Assembly (NCBI GenBank): GCA_913058245.1 | Contig: CAJXQJ010000009.1 | Coordinates: forward strand, 62,001-126,000 | Direction of reading: 5' to 3' | Length of the DNA stretch: 64,000 bases | Source of the DNA: an uncultured Colwellia sp. | Lineage (GTDB): Bacteria; Pseudomonadota; Gammaproteobacteria; Enterobacterales; Alteromonadaceae | The notes under the pieces: model-generated | The model's database searches: none | What the model saw: the letters and a program-made list of their open reading frames with translations, nothing else | Told to the model about the DNA's origin: nothing | Position numbers and translations under genes: made by a program | Shown: one piece after another, positions 1 to 10,260 of the stretch | How the letters are laid out: each line of letters begins with the position of its first letter | Position numbering within the stretch: the stretch's first letter is position 1

Positions 1-502
1 AAATCTTCTCATAAACACCTGAAAGATTAACTATCACTTGTTTTACGCGCTTATCAACACTACGAGCGTGCGCCTCAACTTCATGAAGCAAGGTAATTTT
101 TTGCTCTTGCGGCAAACTTGCTAATGGATCAAGTGCTTTATATTGCTCTTTATTAACTTGTAAGCTCTTACTACCAAAAACTTGCACACTAGCTGATTTT
201 TCAGCATTCGCTATACCTTTAGCAGCATCGGCAGCCTTTTTTAATGCTGATGGTGATATGTCATCAGAATAAGAAAAACCGGTTTTTTCACCAGAGATTG
301 CGCGTACACCAACACCACGCTCAATATTATATGAGCCTTCTTTTACTATGCCATCTTCAAGCATCCAAGATTCATGGCTACTGGCTTGAAAATATAAGTC
401 AGCTAAATCAACATTACGCTGATAAATACTATCTAAGGTACTTTTTAAGGTGCTTTGATCAATTTCACTATTGGCTAAGAGCTCTTGCTCAACATTATTC
501 AT
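1..502 (-). CDS. tldD: TldD metalloprotease, N-terminal part (runs off the left edge)
   Basis: The first 167 codons of TldD are visible, and the reading frame is still open at base 1. TldD with TldE (PmbA) forms a cytoplasmic metalloprotease that degrades unfolded peptides and processes substrates such as microcin B17 in enterobacteria. The visible part matches the family N-terminus, including the segments SHESWMLEDG and GVGVRAISGEKTGFSYSD. The zinc-binding HExxxH motif should lie further on, outside the window. The ATG at 502 overlaps the end of the upstream nitrilase gene by 8 bases, so the two are probably co-translated. The position downstream of yhdP is the usual one. The identity is recognised from sequence resemblance only. 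Confidence 0.9.
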   Translation of the reverse strand, partial: MNNVEQELLANSEIDQSTLKSTLDSIYQRNVDLADLYFQASSHESWMLEDGIVKEGSYNIERGVGVRAISGEKTGFSYSDDISPSALKKAADAAKGIANAEKSASVQVFGSKSLQVNKEQYKALDPLASLPQEQKITLLHEVEAHARSVDKRVKQVIVNLSGVYEKI

Positions 503-1343
503 ACGACATCAACTTATTATTAAAACGATTGTGTGCAGCAACAGGCATAGCATTGCGCACCTTAAGTAATTCTTGTTCATTGTAGTCTGCACAGATAATA
601 CCTTTTCCAGTATCGCGCTGCGCAATTATTTCACCCCAAGGGTTAATAATAACACTGTGACCCCATGTTTCTCGGCTGTTCAAATGCACACCTTCTTGTC
701 CGGCCGCAATAATATATACTTGGTTTTCAATCGCACGTGCTCGCAACAAGGTTAACCAATGCGCAGCTCCCGTTACACGGGTAAAAGCACTAGGTACAGT
801 AATAACTTTTGCCCCCTGCTGCGTTAACTGCCTAAATAGTTCAGGAAAACGAAGGTCATAACAAATAGACAAACCAACCTTAACGCCAGCAATGTCAACA
901 ACTGTTGTTTGTTCGCCTGCTAAAGCATAGCGAGACTCACAATAATTTTTAGCGTTATCAGCAACGGCAACATCAAATAAGTGCAACTTATCATAACTAG
1001 CTAATTGCTCACCATTTGGTGAAAACACGATACATGTATTAGTAAATTTCTCCGCAACTTTTGATAACACAGGAATACTGCCAGCAACTAAAAAAACATT
1101 GAATTTAACAGCTAATGCCGATAATTTTCTGGTCAGAGATTTCGTCTCTTTTTGCTTTTTAGCTAATGACAATTGGGCTGTGTCTTTTCCACCGAAAAAC
1201 ATGCAACACTCAGGCAAAACCACAAGTTGCTGGGGTTCATAAGCTAACGTTAAAAGCTGTTTTTCAATTTCTGAAAGGTTTTCCTCTACATCTGTACTTG
1301 AGCACATCTGCACAGCGCATAACGGCATCATTTTAGTTAACAT
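495..1343 (-). CDS. Carbon-nitrogen hydrolase (nitrilase superfamily, Nit-like)
   Basis: This is a 282-residue cytoplasmic amidase of the nitrilase superfamily. The catalytic triad is visible: Glu45 in LPECCMFFGG, Lys119 in YDKLHLFDV and Cys161 in SICYDLRFPE. The sequence around these residues resembles the Nit1/Nit2/YbeM branch, whose members hydrolyse deaminated glutathione or related omega-amides. A repair role of that kind is inferred; the true substrate cannot be read from the sequence. It begins 5 bases downstream of the yhdP stop codon and ends inside the tldD start, so it is an internal gene of the rng-yhdP-nit-tldD block. Its length is normal for the family. Confidence 0.88.
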   Translation of the reverse strand: MLTKMMPLCAVQMCSSTDVEENLSEIEKQLLTLAYEPQQLVVLPECCMFFGGKDTAQLSLAKKQKETKSLTRKLSALAVKFNVFLVAGSIPVLSKVAEKFTNTCIVFSPNGEQLASYDKLHLFDVAVADNAKNYCESRYALAGEQTTVVDIAGVKVGLSICYDLRFPELFRQLTQQGAKVITVPSAFTRVTGAAHWLTLLRARAIENQVYIIAAGQEGVHLNSRETWGHSVIINPWGEIIAQRDTGKGIICADYNEQELLKVRNAMPVAAHNRFNNKLMSYE

Positions 1344-1348
1344 CAGAC

Positions 1349-4300
1349 TTATCCATCAATGTTGTCTTTTGGCAGCAAAGTTGGCTCTGGCTGTTCAATA
1401 ACCGTGGGCGAATTTTCATCTGGAGCATTATCAACAACGGTCGGCGGCGTTGATTGCCCAACGCTAATATTTTGTGTTTTCTTACTCACTTGCTTAAATT
1501 GTGGGTCATCTAAATTACCAGTCACTTCAAATTTAATTTCAGCAATAACAGATGATGTAATCACTTCATCAAGTGCAACACCCGCTAAAAATGTAACTGG
1601 ATTCAAGGTAGCGATCCAAGCAAGCACAGGCAAACTTGAGGTTAAATTTGGCTTATATGACATACGATAGTCGAGGTCACCATTATTTAAGTTAGTATTA
1701 CCAATAATGGTTAAGTCACCTGCAGTGCCTTTCATGCGAACACTGTCGGTATATGCAACGCCATCTTTTACGGTAAAACTACCTTTTAGCTCTCGGTAAA
1801 ACATACCATCACTAAAAATATCTCTAAAATCAAAGCTCAACTTTCGCACTAAAGATTGCAAGCTTAACAGCGATAAAATGCGAACGCCTTTATCGTCGAC
1901 ATCGGCTAAATAACCATCATCAAACTTAGCGGAAAGATCACCATCGAACCTTGCTAATGCAAAATCATGAGGTCCGCCTTGCCAGCTAACATCATATTTA
2001 ATAGCAACACCACTATCTTTGATGCTTGAAGCGTAACCAATATTTTCCACTTCTCTGGCAACATTATCAGCATTTAAATTACCAACAATTTTAGTAAGCG
2101 AGTCAGTTTCATTTTTTTGCCACCTGGCATCAAAGGCCATATTAGTTTTACCGCGTTTAGCAGTAAACTTATTCAGTAACAGCGTATCTTCACTTTCTCG
2201 TTCAACGGTGAAAGATACTTCACCAAAATCATACAAGCCATACTTACAACTAGCGCAATTCACTTTCATCGCGGGCATATTAGTAAATATCTCATTATTG
2301 AGTTGTTGGTCAATGGCTAATACTTCATCTTTACTGGCAATATTGACCGTTGGAACGACACTCTCCGTACTTTCCGCAGACGAACCTTCGCTATTAATCC
2401 CAACAGCTCTTTCACCAATATCAGCGCTCGATACAGGGGCAACCCCACTGTTGTCTTTTTCAATCACGGTTGATTGCTGTTGCTCTGCTAACTGTAAAAA
2501 GTCGATATCAACATCGATACCTTGCTGGTGCCAATCTGGATAAAACTTAGCACTGGCTCTAGCCTCTTTAGCATTTACATTTAATAACCACCAATTTGTT
2601 TCTGGTGTAATATCAAAATCAAGATCAGTAAAATTCTGACCATAAACTAATAAATTACCTATACGGCCATTAATTTTATTTGGCGCTGACAATAGTAGCT
2701 GAGCAGACGTCTCAATAGTGCTATTGTTATCTGTTTGTAATGCTTTGCTATCAACAGGCTCAGTCTCAGTAGCAGCTAATATGTCTAATACCAAAGGTTG
2801 CCATTGATCATAGTCAGCTGACGCCAAATCGGCAGTGATATGAAAGCCTTTAGTTGGTAACCACAATTGTTGTTTACCTAAAACTAAATGGGCCAACGAG
2901 AAGCTAGTTTGCTGATGGTCAAGCAAACCATAAAAATCGACATTATTTGCAATTTCAGCGGTAATGGTACTATTAGCATCATCGCCAAAGGCGTGAATAC
3001 TCACCGCAATATTATCTGTAGCCGATTTACTAAAAGGCTCAGGTAACGATAAATTGATATTGTTTAAATCCGAACTAACCTGATAATCATAACTAAAATC
3101 ATTGTCGCTGATCTTAAGTGCTAATTGCCCTTGCCAGTTTAATTCGCCATTTGCATATTTGATCAAATCTGCTGGAACTTGTGCTTGCCATTGTTGCTCT
3201 TGCCATTGAGCCAGTGTTTCAATAGCAACAAGGTAATGTTCAGTTTTTTGCTCTGCTAAAACATTAAGCGCCAAAGGTAAACCACGCCAATTTAGGTTTA
3301 CGTTGTCAGCTTTGATAATGTCATTATGATATTCCAACATGCCATTAACCTGAACAAAGTCCATTCTTGGCGCCTGCAAGGCTACTTTGTTGTCGTGAAA
3401 GTTAACTTGTCCTTTTGCAACAACAGCGTCAGTGTCGTTTAATGGCAATATTAAAGAAAAGTCACCGCTAATATCCCCATCTACAACCACTTGTTCAAGT
3501 GTGGCACCAACTGAGCTTTGCATTGGGCTAGCATCCATTAATGCCGCAACTAACTTAGGGTCAGTATTAGAAAAATTAGCATCAACCGTTAATATTTGCT
3601 CATCTGACAAATCGACTATTGCAGCTTCAACGCCAGTGACATCTACACCTGATAATGAGCCACCTCGGCCCGTAATCAACATGCTGTTATTGGTAAAATT
3701 TAGGTTAGCAGCAAAGTTGTCAATTGCTGGCCATTCAGGATCAAAAATAAAGGTGCTTTGCGACAATTCAGCATCAACGACAAAAATCCCCTCATGATTA
3801 TTAAATGGAAAGCTTTGCAGTGGGCCATTAAATAACACTAGTGCTTGCTCAACTTTACCATCAACAATCGCGCCATTGAGGTAATCAACAAGATCATCAC
3901 CCATTAGTAAATGCGGATAATAATGCTCAGCAAATTTCGCGTCACCGTCACTAACACTCGCCAATAGCGCCATAGTTACCGGTTTTTCAGCCTCGCTATT
4001 AACTTGAACATCGGCGGTTAAGGTAATTTCAGATGAGGAAAATTCAACATTTTCAGCAGAAAACTGCCAACTATCGTCAGAAAACTGTGCATAGATATCA
4101 GTGCTTAATTGGCTATATTGAATTGGCAGTTTGAAATGCTTGTCAAAATCAAGCGCGCCGTCATGAGCATTTAAAGCGATGTGTAACTTATCCCCTTGAT
4201 ATATGAGTTCACCACTGACGTTGTCAATCCCAGGAATGCCGTTACTAAAATGGCTATCTATATTGTTAAAATTGGCTGAAATCGCAATATCACCATGACT

Positions 4301-5458
4301 ATTTTCAAAGTATATATTTTCAACTCGCCCCGTTGGCGCAAGCTCTGCCAATAAACCTTCTAATCCGTGATCGTTAGAAAGCAAAGGAAAAACGCCCTGA
4401 AGACTCGCCAATTCAAAGCCGCTTAAGTAGCCATTTACATTTTCTCTATTAACATTTGCTAGTAAAGTAATTTGGTCTGTTTGCTGGCCATTACGTTTAA
4501 TAGTTATCGGTGATGTTGTTACGTTATAAACTAGCTCATCAATGGTATTGATTTGAATATCACCGCCATCTATTTCAAAGGTTTGTTCGCTATTATCGTG
4601 CTGCCAGCTAATTTCATTATGCCCTAAAGCAAATTGAATAAATTCTGGTTTTCCCGCGTTAACATTAAGCCAAGTTTTAAAATTTATTGAAGAATGCGTA
4701 TTTTCGTCATCAATAGCTAATACCCGCCCAAGCCAAGGTGTAATATTGAGCTCATTTGCTTCAAGGTATGCTTGTCCGGTAAGGTTATCAAAAGTATTGC
4801 CGTGAAAGTCGAGTAGTACTTTTAAGTTATTCGAACTTAAACCATCCACTATCACAGTACCGTAAGCTCTATGGTTTTCATCAGCGTTAAGCCATGACAT
4901 ATCATTGATAGTAAACGCTCGCACACCTGCTATAGTACGATATAAAACATGACTATCTCGAATAGAAAAACGTGATATTTGCTCAAGTAAAATCGACGAT
5001 AAATTATCGATGAAAGCGCGATTTTCATCTTGAGTATTAGCACTTGTTTGCTCAGCTGGATTTTCATCAGCTTTTGTTAGCGTTTGTTCAAATTCTAACT
5101 CTGCACCGACTATAGCGAAGTCTTGCGTCACTAATTTTTGAGCGCGAATACTGCCCCAAAAATCAACTTCCACTTCTAAACTGTCAATATAGACTTTTGC
5201 GTCAGCACTTGATAACAACTCTACCTGCTGCACAATCAAACTTGGACCAGACTTTTGCCAGCCCATAGTAAATGAGCCTATAGCAATGTTGGTGTTGTAA
5301 GTAGTATTTAGATAATTCTCAACATTTTCTCGGTAATTATGAGCGTAAGGCAAAAATAAGCGCAAAGTACTAATAAGCACAGCAAAAACCACTAGCACAA
5401 TTGCTAGAAGTTTATACAGACGCTTTAACCATCTATTTAGTACTGCTGAAACACTCAT
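1349..5458 (-). CDS. yhdP: YhdP, AsmA-like inner-membrane protein
   Basis: This 1369-residue protein has an N-terminal membrane anchor (about residues 15-37) followed by a very long periplasmic region and an AsmA-type C-terminal domain (roughly residues 1130-1330, with the segment RMKGTAGDLTIIGNTNLNNG). YhdP-family proteins are thought to form a bridge across the periplasm that carries phospholipid towards the outer membrane. The length is somewhat greater than the E. coli homologue, which is near 1270 residues. The last 40 residues are rich in Pro, Glu and Asn and look disordered. It lies 49 bases downstream of rng, the usual neighbour, and is probably in the same transcript. Confidence 0.92.
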   Translation of the reverse strand: MSVSAVLNRWLKRLYKLLAIVLVVFAVLISTLRLFLPYAHNYRENVENYLNTTYNTNIAIGSFTMGWQKSGPSLIVQQVELLSSADAKVYIDSLEVEVDFWGSIRAQKLVTQDFAIVGAELEFEQTLTKADENPAEQTSANTQDENRAFIDNLSSILLEQISRFSIRDSHVLYRTIAGVRAFTINDMSWLNADENHRAYGTVIVDGLSSNNLKVLLDFHGNTFDNLTGQAYLEANELNITPWLGRVLAIDDENTHSSINFKTWLNVNAGKPEFIQFALGHNEISWQHDNSEQTFEIDGGDIQINTIDELVYNVTTSPITIKRNGQQTDQITLLANVNRENVNGYLSGFELASLQGVFPLLSNDHGLEGLLAELAPTGRVENIYFENSHGDIAISANFNNIDSHFSNGIPGIDNVSGELIYQGDKLHIALNAHDGALDFDKHFKLPIQYSQLSTDIYAQFSDDSWQFSAENVEFSSSEITLTADVQVNSEAEKPVTMALLASVSDGDAKFAEHYYPHLLMGDDLVDYLNGAIVDGKVEQALVLFNGPLQSFPFNNHEGIFVVDAELSQSTFIFDPEWPAIDNFAANLNFTNNSMLITGRGGSLSGVDVTGVEAAIVDLSDEQILTVDANFSNTDPKLVAALMDASPMQSSVGATLEQVVVDGDISGDFSLILPLNDTDAVVAKGQVNFHDNKVALQAPRMDFVQVNGMLEYHNDIIKADNVNLNWRGLPLALNVLAEQKTEHYLVAIETLAQWQEQQWQAQVPADLIKYANGELNWQGQLALKISDNDFSYDYQVSSDLNNINLSLPEPFSKSATDNIAVSIHAFGDDANSTITAEIANNVDFYGLLDHQQTSFSLAHLVLGKQQLWLPTKGFHITADLASADYDQWQPLVLDILAATETEPVDSKALQTDNNSTIETSAQLLLSAPNKINGRIGNLLVYGQNFTDLDFDITPETNWWLLNVNAKEARASAKFYPDWHQQGIDVDIDFLQLAEQQQSTVIEKDNSGVAPVSSADIGERAVGINSEGSSAESTESVVPTVNIASKDEVLAIDQQLNNEIFTNMPAMKVNCASCKYGLYDFGEVSFTVERESEDTLLLNKFTAKRGKTNMAFDARWQKNETDSLTKIVGNLNADNVAREVENIGYASSIKDSGVAIKYDVSWQGGPHDFALARFDGDLSAKFDDGYLADVDDKGVRILSLLSLQSLVRKLSFDFRDIFSDGMFYRELKGSFTVKDGVAYTDSVRMKGTAGDLTIIGNTNLNNGDLDYRMSYKPNLTSSLPVLAWIATLNPVTFLAGVALDEVITSSVIAEIKFEVTGNLDDPQFKQVSKKTQNISVGQSTPPTVVDNAPDENSPTVIEQPEPTLLPKDNIDG

Positions 5459-5507
5459 TATTTTTTCGTCAAACCTTAATTATCTCCGTTAGCAATGAAA
5501 ACTGTAG

Positions 5508-6974
5508 CTACATCATTACTACGTCAAACTGCTCTTGATTATACATGTTTTCAGTTTGTATCTTAATTTGCTTGCCAATAAACACCTCTAGTTCAGCAAG
5601 ATTATGATACTCATCATTAATTAATGACTCGCTAACCGATGATGAAGCATAAACAATAAACTTATCGGCATCGTAAGCACGATTTACCCGAACAATTTCT
5701 CGTAATATTTCAAAGCAAACAGTCTCAACCGTTTTAACATAGCCGCGACCATGGCACACTTCACACTCACCACATAAAATATGCTCTAAGCTTTCTCTCG
5801 TGCGTTTGCGAGTCATTTCCACTAAACCAAGTGCGGAAAAATCAGATAAGCTGTATTTAACATTATCTCGCGACATTGCTACATCTAAGCTATGTAAAAC
5901 ACGACGTTGATGATCTTTATTATTCATATCAATAAAATCAACAATAATAATACCACCAAGATTTCGTAACCTTAATTGTCGTGCAATAGCCAATGTCGCT
6001 TCAATATTGGTATTAAATATAGTTTCTTCTAAATTACGATGGCCAACAAAGGCACCAGTATTTATATCTATGGTGGTCATGGCTTCGGTTTGATCTATGA
6101 TCAAATAGCCGCCAGATTTAAGTTCTATTTTTCGATGCAAGGAGCGCTGTATTTCACTTTCAACATCGAACAAATCAAATATTGGTCGCTCACCAGGATA
6201 TGACTCAAGTACAGGCGTTAAATTAGGTACAAATTCAGTAGTAAATTCGACTAATTGCTCATAGGTTAGTTTGGAATCGACACGAATACGCTCTAATGAC
6301 ACGCCAACAAAGTCACGTAACATCCTAAAAGCTAATGATAAATCTTGATAAATAGGGTCTTTGGTTTGCTTACGTTCTTTTCGCTCAATAACTTTTGTCC
6401 AAACACGACGGAGAAACTCGGCATCATGCTCTAGCTCTTCTTTACCTGCGCCTTCTGCAGCAGTGCGAACAATAAAGCCATGATCATCACCACAATATGG
6501 CGTAACGATTGACTTCAAACGGTTACGTTCTGCAGGGTCGTCAATACGTTGTGAGATTCCTGCATGGCTGGCATTTGGCATTAACACTAAAAAGCGGGCA
6601 GCAACGGTAATATCAGTGGTTAATCTAGCGCCTTTAGTGCCAATAGGGTCTTTCACCACCTGTACAACAATGTATTGGCCTTCATGCACTAAGCTACGGA
6701 TGTCAGGCACGTGATCGCTATTATTGTTTTCTTCTTTAAGAATAAGCTTCGAGTTGATATCTGAGGCATGTAAGAATGCAGCTTTACCCAAATTAATATC
6801 AACAAAGGCTGCCTGCATACCGGGCAGCACGCGAATAATTTTACCTAAATAAATATTTCCAACTAAACCGCGACGAGCTTCTCGTTCAACATGAACTTCT
6901 TGCAACGAACCATTTTCAATAAGTGCCACTCGTGTTTCACTCGGCGTAACATTGATCAGTAACTCACCGCTCAT
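5508..6974 (-). CDS. rng: Ribonuclease G
   Basis: This is a 488-residue endoribonuclease of the RNase E/G family, which cuts single-stranded RNA and matures the 5' end of 16S rRNA. An S1-type RNA-binding domain occupies about residues 35-125. The catalytic metal ligands are Asp303 in TTIDINTG and Asp346 in IIIVDFID. The zinc-link motif is CEVCHGRG (Cys404 and Cys407), with Glu where Pro is common. There is no long C-terminal scaffold region, which separates it from RNase E. The protein starts MSGELLINVTPSETRVA, like other RNase G proteins. It sits between maf and yhdP in a conserved order. Confidence 0.96.
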   Translation of the reverse strand: MSGELLINVTPSETRVALIENGSLQEVHVEREARRGLVGNIYLGKIIRVLPGMQAAFVDINLGKAAFLHASDINSKLILKEENNNSDHVPDIRSLVHEGQYIVVQVVKDPIGTKGARLTTDITVAARFLVLMPNASHAGISQRIDDPAERNRLKSIVTPYCGDDHGFIVRTAAEGAGKEELEHDAEFLRRVWTKVIERKERKQTKDPIYQDLSLAFRMLRDFVGVSLERIRVDSKLTYEQLVEFTTEFVPNLTPVLESYPGERPIFDLFDVESEIQRSLHRKIELKSGGYLIIDQTEAMTTIDINTGAFVGHRNLEETIFNTNIEATLAIARQLRLRNLGGIIIVDFIDMNNKDHQRRVLHSLDVAMSRDNVKYSLSDFSALGLVEMTRKRTRESLEHILCGECEVCHGRGYVKTVETVCFEILREIVRVNRAYDADKFIVYASSSVSESLINDEYHNLAELEVFIGKQIKIQTENMYNQEQFDVVMM

Positions 6975-6999
6975 TTGAAGTCCTATTTATAACTGTTGA

Positions 7000-7590
7000 T
7001 TATTCTTGTGTTAGTGCCGAACTCACACCAAAAGAAGATAGTAATTGGGCTGTTTCATACAAAGGTAACCCGACCACAGCAGAATAACTACCTTGAATTT
7101 GTTTCACAAATTGTCCGGCAATACCCTGAATTCCATATGCGCCAGCTTTATCTTGAGGTTCGCCGGTGTGCCAATAACGAATAATTTCATTCGTTGATAA
7201 TTTCTTAAACTTAACCTCTGTGCTTACAACGTCAACTTTACATCGTTTACCTTGCACAACCGCAACGGCAGTTAAGACTTGATGTGATTTATCTGACAAC
7301 ATACTCAGTATAGCGAGGCAATCTTCTAACGACTCAGGTTTACCCAAAATATGTTCTTGAAATACCACGCTAGTATCTGAGCCTAAAACCACTGCATCGT
7401 TTTCATTACAACGCTGCGCAACGGCATTGGCTTTTTCTAGTGCCAAACGTGCGACATATTGCTCCGCCATCTCATTCTCGATAATGCTTTCATCAATATC
7501 TGCTGGGCAACATTGAAATTGAAATCCTAGTTGCGACAACAACTCTTTACGACGTGGCGACTGTGACGCCAGTATTAAGGTATTAGACAT
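7000..7590 (-). CDS. maf: Maf family nucleotide pyrophosphatase (YhdE type)
   Basis: This 196-residue Maf protein is of the YhdE type, which hydrolyses dTTP and UTP (and modified pyrimidine triphosphates) to the monophosphate, acting as a house-cleaning enzyme. The family signature SQSPRRKELL is at residues 9-18, followed by the conserved DIDES, ALEKA and GSDT segments and, later, the KAGAYGIQG segment. It begins 1 base after the mreD stop codon and ends 25 bases before rng, so it is part of the mreBCD-maf-rng transcript. The substrate preference is inferred from family position and gene context. Confidence 0.93.
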   Translation of the reverse strand: MSNTLILASQSPRRKELLSQLGFQFQCCPADIDESIIENEMAEQYVARLALEKANAVAQRCNENDAVVLGSDTSVVFQEHILGKPESLEDCLAILSMLSDKSHQVLTAVAVVQGKRCKVDVVSTEVKFKKLSTNEIIRYWHTGEPQDKAGAYGIQGIAGQFVKQIQGSYSAVVGLPLYETAQLLSSFGVSSALTQE

Positions 7591-7591
7591 G

Positions 7592-8071
7592 CTATTTGAT
7601 TCGAAAGTTTCGTCTTATTTTTCGTAACAACAAAAAAGCCCACGGCCACAAGACAATTGTAGTGAGTACTGGGTATAAATAACTCGGCAGAAAAATCGCA
7701 TCCGTTAAAAAACGTTGCAGCCAAAACACAATTAAATGATAAAGCGCCGACAGCACACCAACGATCATCGCTTGTTGCCATACTGAAAAGTTACGAATTT
7801 TCTGAAAGTTTCCAGCAACAATATAAACCGAAATAGCCATAGCACCAGCATGAACACCTAACGTTGAACCAAGTAAAACATCAAGTATAAAGCCCATTAC
7901 CCATGCTGTGATTACATTGACTCTCGTTGGTAATGCCAAACACCAATAAAGTAAGACTACTAACACCCAATCAGGGCGAAATGCGTCAACACTCAATGGT
8001 AACGGCATAATGCTCGCCATAAGTGCCACTAAAAACGTTAATAAAATAATTAAATAACTAGAAAGGCTCAT
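7592..8071 (-). CDS. mreD: Rod shape-determining protein MreD
   Basis: This 159-residue integral membrane protein has about five hydrophobic segments. MreD belongs to the elongasome, which directs lateral wall synthesis together with MreB, MreC, RodA and PBP2. Sequence conservation is low in this family, so the call rests on size, hydrophobicity, the typical N-terminal segment (VDAFRPDWVLVVLLYWCLAL) and position. The start codon overlaps the end of mreC by 4 bases (ATGA), indicating translational coupling. Confidence 0.93.
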   Translation of the reverse strand: MSLSSYLIILLTFLVALMASIMPLPLSVDAFRPDWVLVVLLYWCLALPTRVNVITAWVMGFILDVLLGSTLGVHAGAMAISVYIVAGNFQKIRNFSVWQQAMIVGVLSALYHLIVFWLQRFLTDAIFLPSYLYPVLTTIVLWPWAFLLLRKIRRNFRIK

Positions 8072-8949
8072 TCACTTTTACCTTCACTAACTGGTGCATC
8101 GACTAAGTTTTTACTGGCAAATGCTTCATCTTGCTCAGGCCAGAGCAATAACACGTAACGCAGTCGGTCAATTTTTGCTACAGGTTGGCTTTGAATACGA
8201 GCAAAAGCATGCGACTCATTCTGTACAACTGAAGAAACCTTGGCAACAGGGTAGCCTTCGGGGAATTTTCCGCCTAAGCCTGAAGTAACCAACATATCAT
8301 CGACACGAATATCTGTGCTGTGAGGAACATGATTATGGGTTAAACTGTCAATAACACCGACACCACTTGCAATTAAACGCACACCATTTCGGCTTATTCT
8401 CACTGGAATTGCATGAGTAACGTCTGTGATTAACAACACACGACTACTCGTGGTACCTACATGAAGTACTTGACCAACAATACCGTCATCGTCAATAACC
8501 GCTTGACCTTCAAATACACCATCATTAGCACCACGATTAATCACCACTTGATGTGTATAAGGATCACTATCAACACTAAGAATTTCAGCAACCATTTTTT
8601 TAGCATCACCACGTAACGGCGAAGCAAGTAATGCTCGTAAACGCTCATTTTCTTTTTTGACAATTTCTAGTTGTAAGGCCTGTTCATGAAACGCTAATTC
8701 ATTAATTTTATACTGCTCGTTATCAGCAATTAACTGCCGACGGGTAACAATATTTTCTGCCGCCCAATTCATCATCTGCTTAGGTGCAGTAGCCAAATAT
8801 TGAAGCGGACTAACCATAGACTGCAAAAAGCCACGAGCAGACTCGAAACTATTCATTTTATGGTCGAAAAATATTAATGATGCAGAACAAAACAGCACCA
8901 AAACAAGTCGGTGCTGTGGGGAAGGTCCATGTTTAAAAATTGGATTCAT
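8068..8949 (-). CDS. mreC: Rod shape-determining protein MreC
   Basis: This 293-residue protein has a short cytoplasmic N-terminus, one membrane segment (about residues 14-30), a coiled coil (about residues 70-110) and a periplasmic beta-rich domain (about residues 115-275). The conserved GxVxxVGxxSSRVLLITD region is present. MreC links cytoplasmic MreB filaments to periplasmic peptidoglycan synthases. It lies 13 bases downstream of mreB and overlaps mreD by 4 bases. The last ~20 residues are acidic and probably flexible. Confidence 0.96.
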   Translation of the reverse strand: MNPIFKHGPSPQHRLVLVLFCSASLIFFDHKMNSFESARGFLQSMVSPLQYLATAPKQMMNWAAENIVTRRQLIADNEQYKINELAFHEQALQLEIVKKENERLRALLASPLRGDAKKMVAEILSVDSDPYTHQVVINRGANDGVFEGQAVIDDDGIVGQVLHVGTTSSRVLLITDVTHAIPVRISRNGVRLIASGVGVIDSLTHNHVPHSTDIRVDDMLVTSGLGGKFPEGYPVAKVSSVVQNESHAFARIQSQPVAKIDRLRYVLLLWPEQDEAFASKNLVDAPVSEGKSE

Positions 8950-8962
8950 TTATGAATAATAC

Positions 8963-10033
<1,071 letters not shown>

Positions 10034-10203
10034 CTAGGCAACAAATTGCCAAAATATAGGGTTATCGATAGGCAAGTTAGCGTTCGCTTGCGCATAAAAT
10101 AGTGTTATTAACTGGCTATCATACCGCAGACTTTAACGTTTGTGTTGTTAGAATGATAGAAATATAACGAAAATTTAAGAATTTTTAGTGAAAGACTCAA
10201 AAT

Positions 10204-10240
10204 TGGATAATATCAACCAAGTGAAGGTTAATATTATCCA
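10204..10240 (-). terminator. Hairpin downstream of mshQ
   Basis: A 15-base inverted repeat (10204-10218 and 10226-10240, one mismatch, 7-base loop) begins about 20 bases past the mshQ stop codon. On the minus strand it is followed by a moderately T-rich stretch, AATTTTGAGTCTTT. It is a plausible end for the MSHA transcript and separates it from mreB. The T tract is weak, so termination may be inefficient. Confidence 0.55.
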
Positions 10241-10260
10241 TTAAGAATAGGAGCTACTAC

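Noticed and set aside
10034..10200. Strong promoter ahead of mreB
   Set aside because: Only a TATGAT -10-like element is clear and the -35 is poor, so it is mentioned in the mreB entry and not listed separately.
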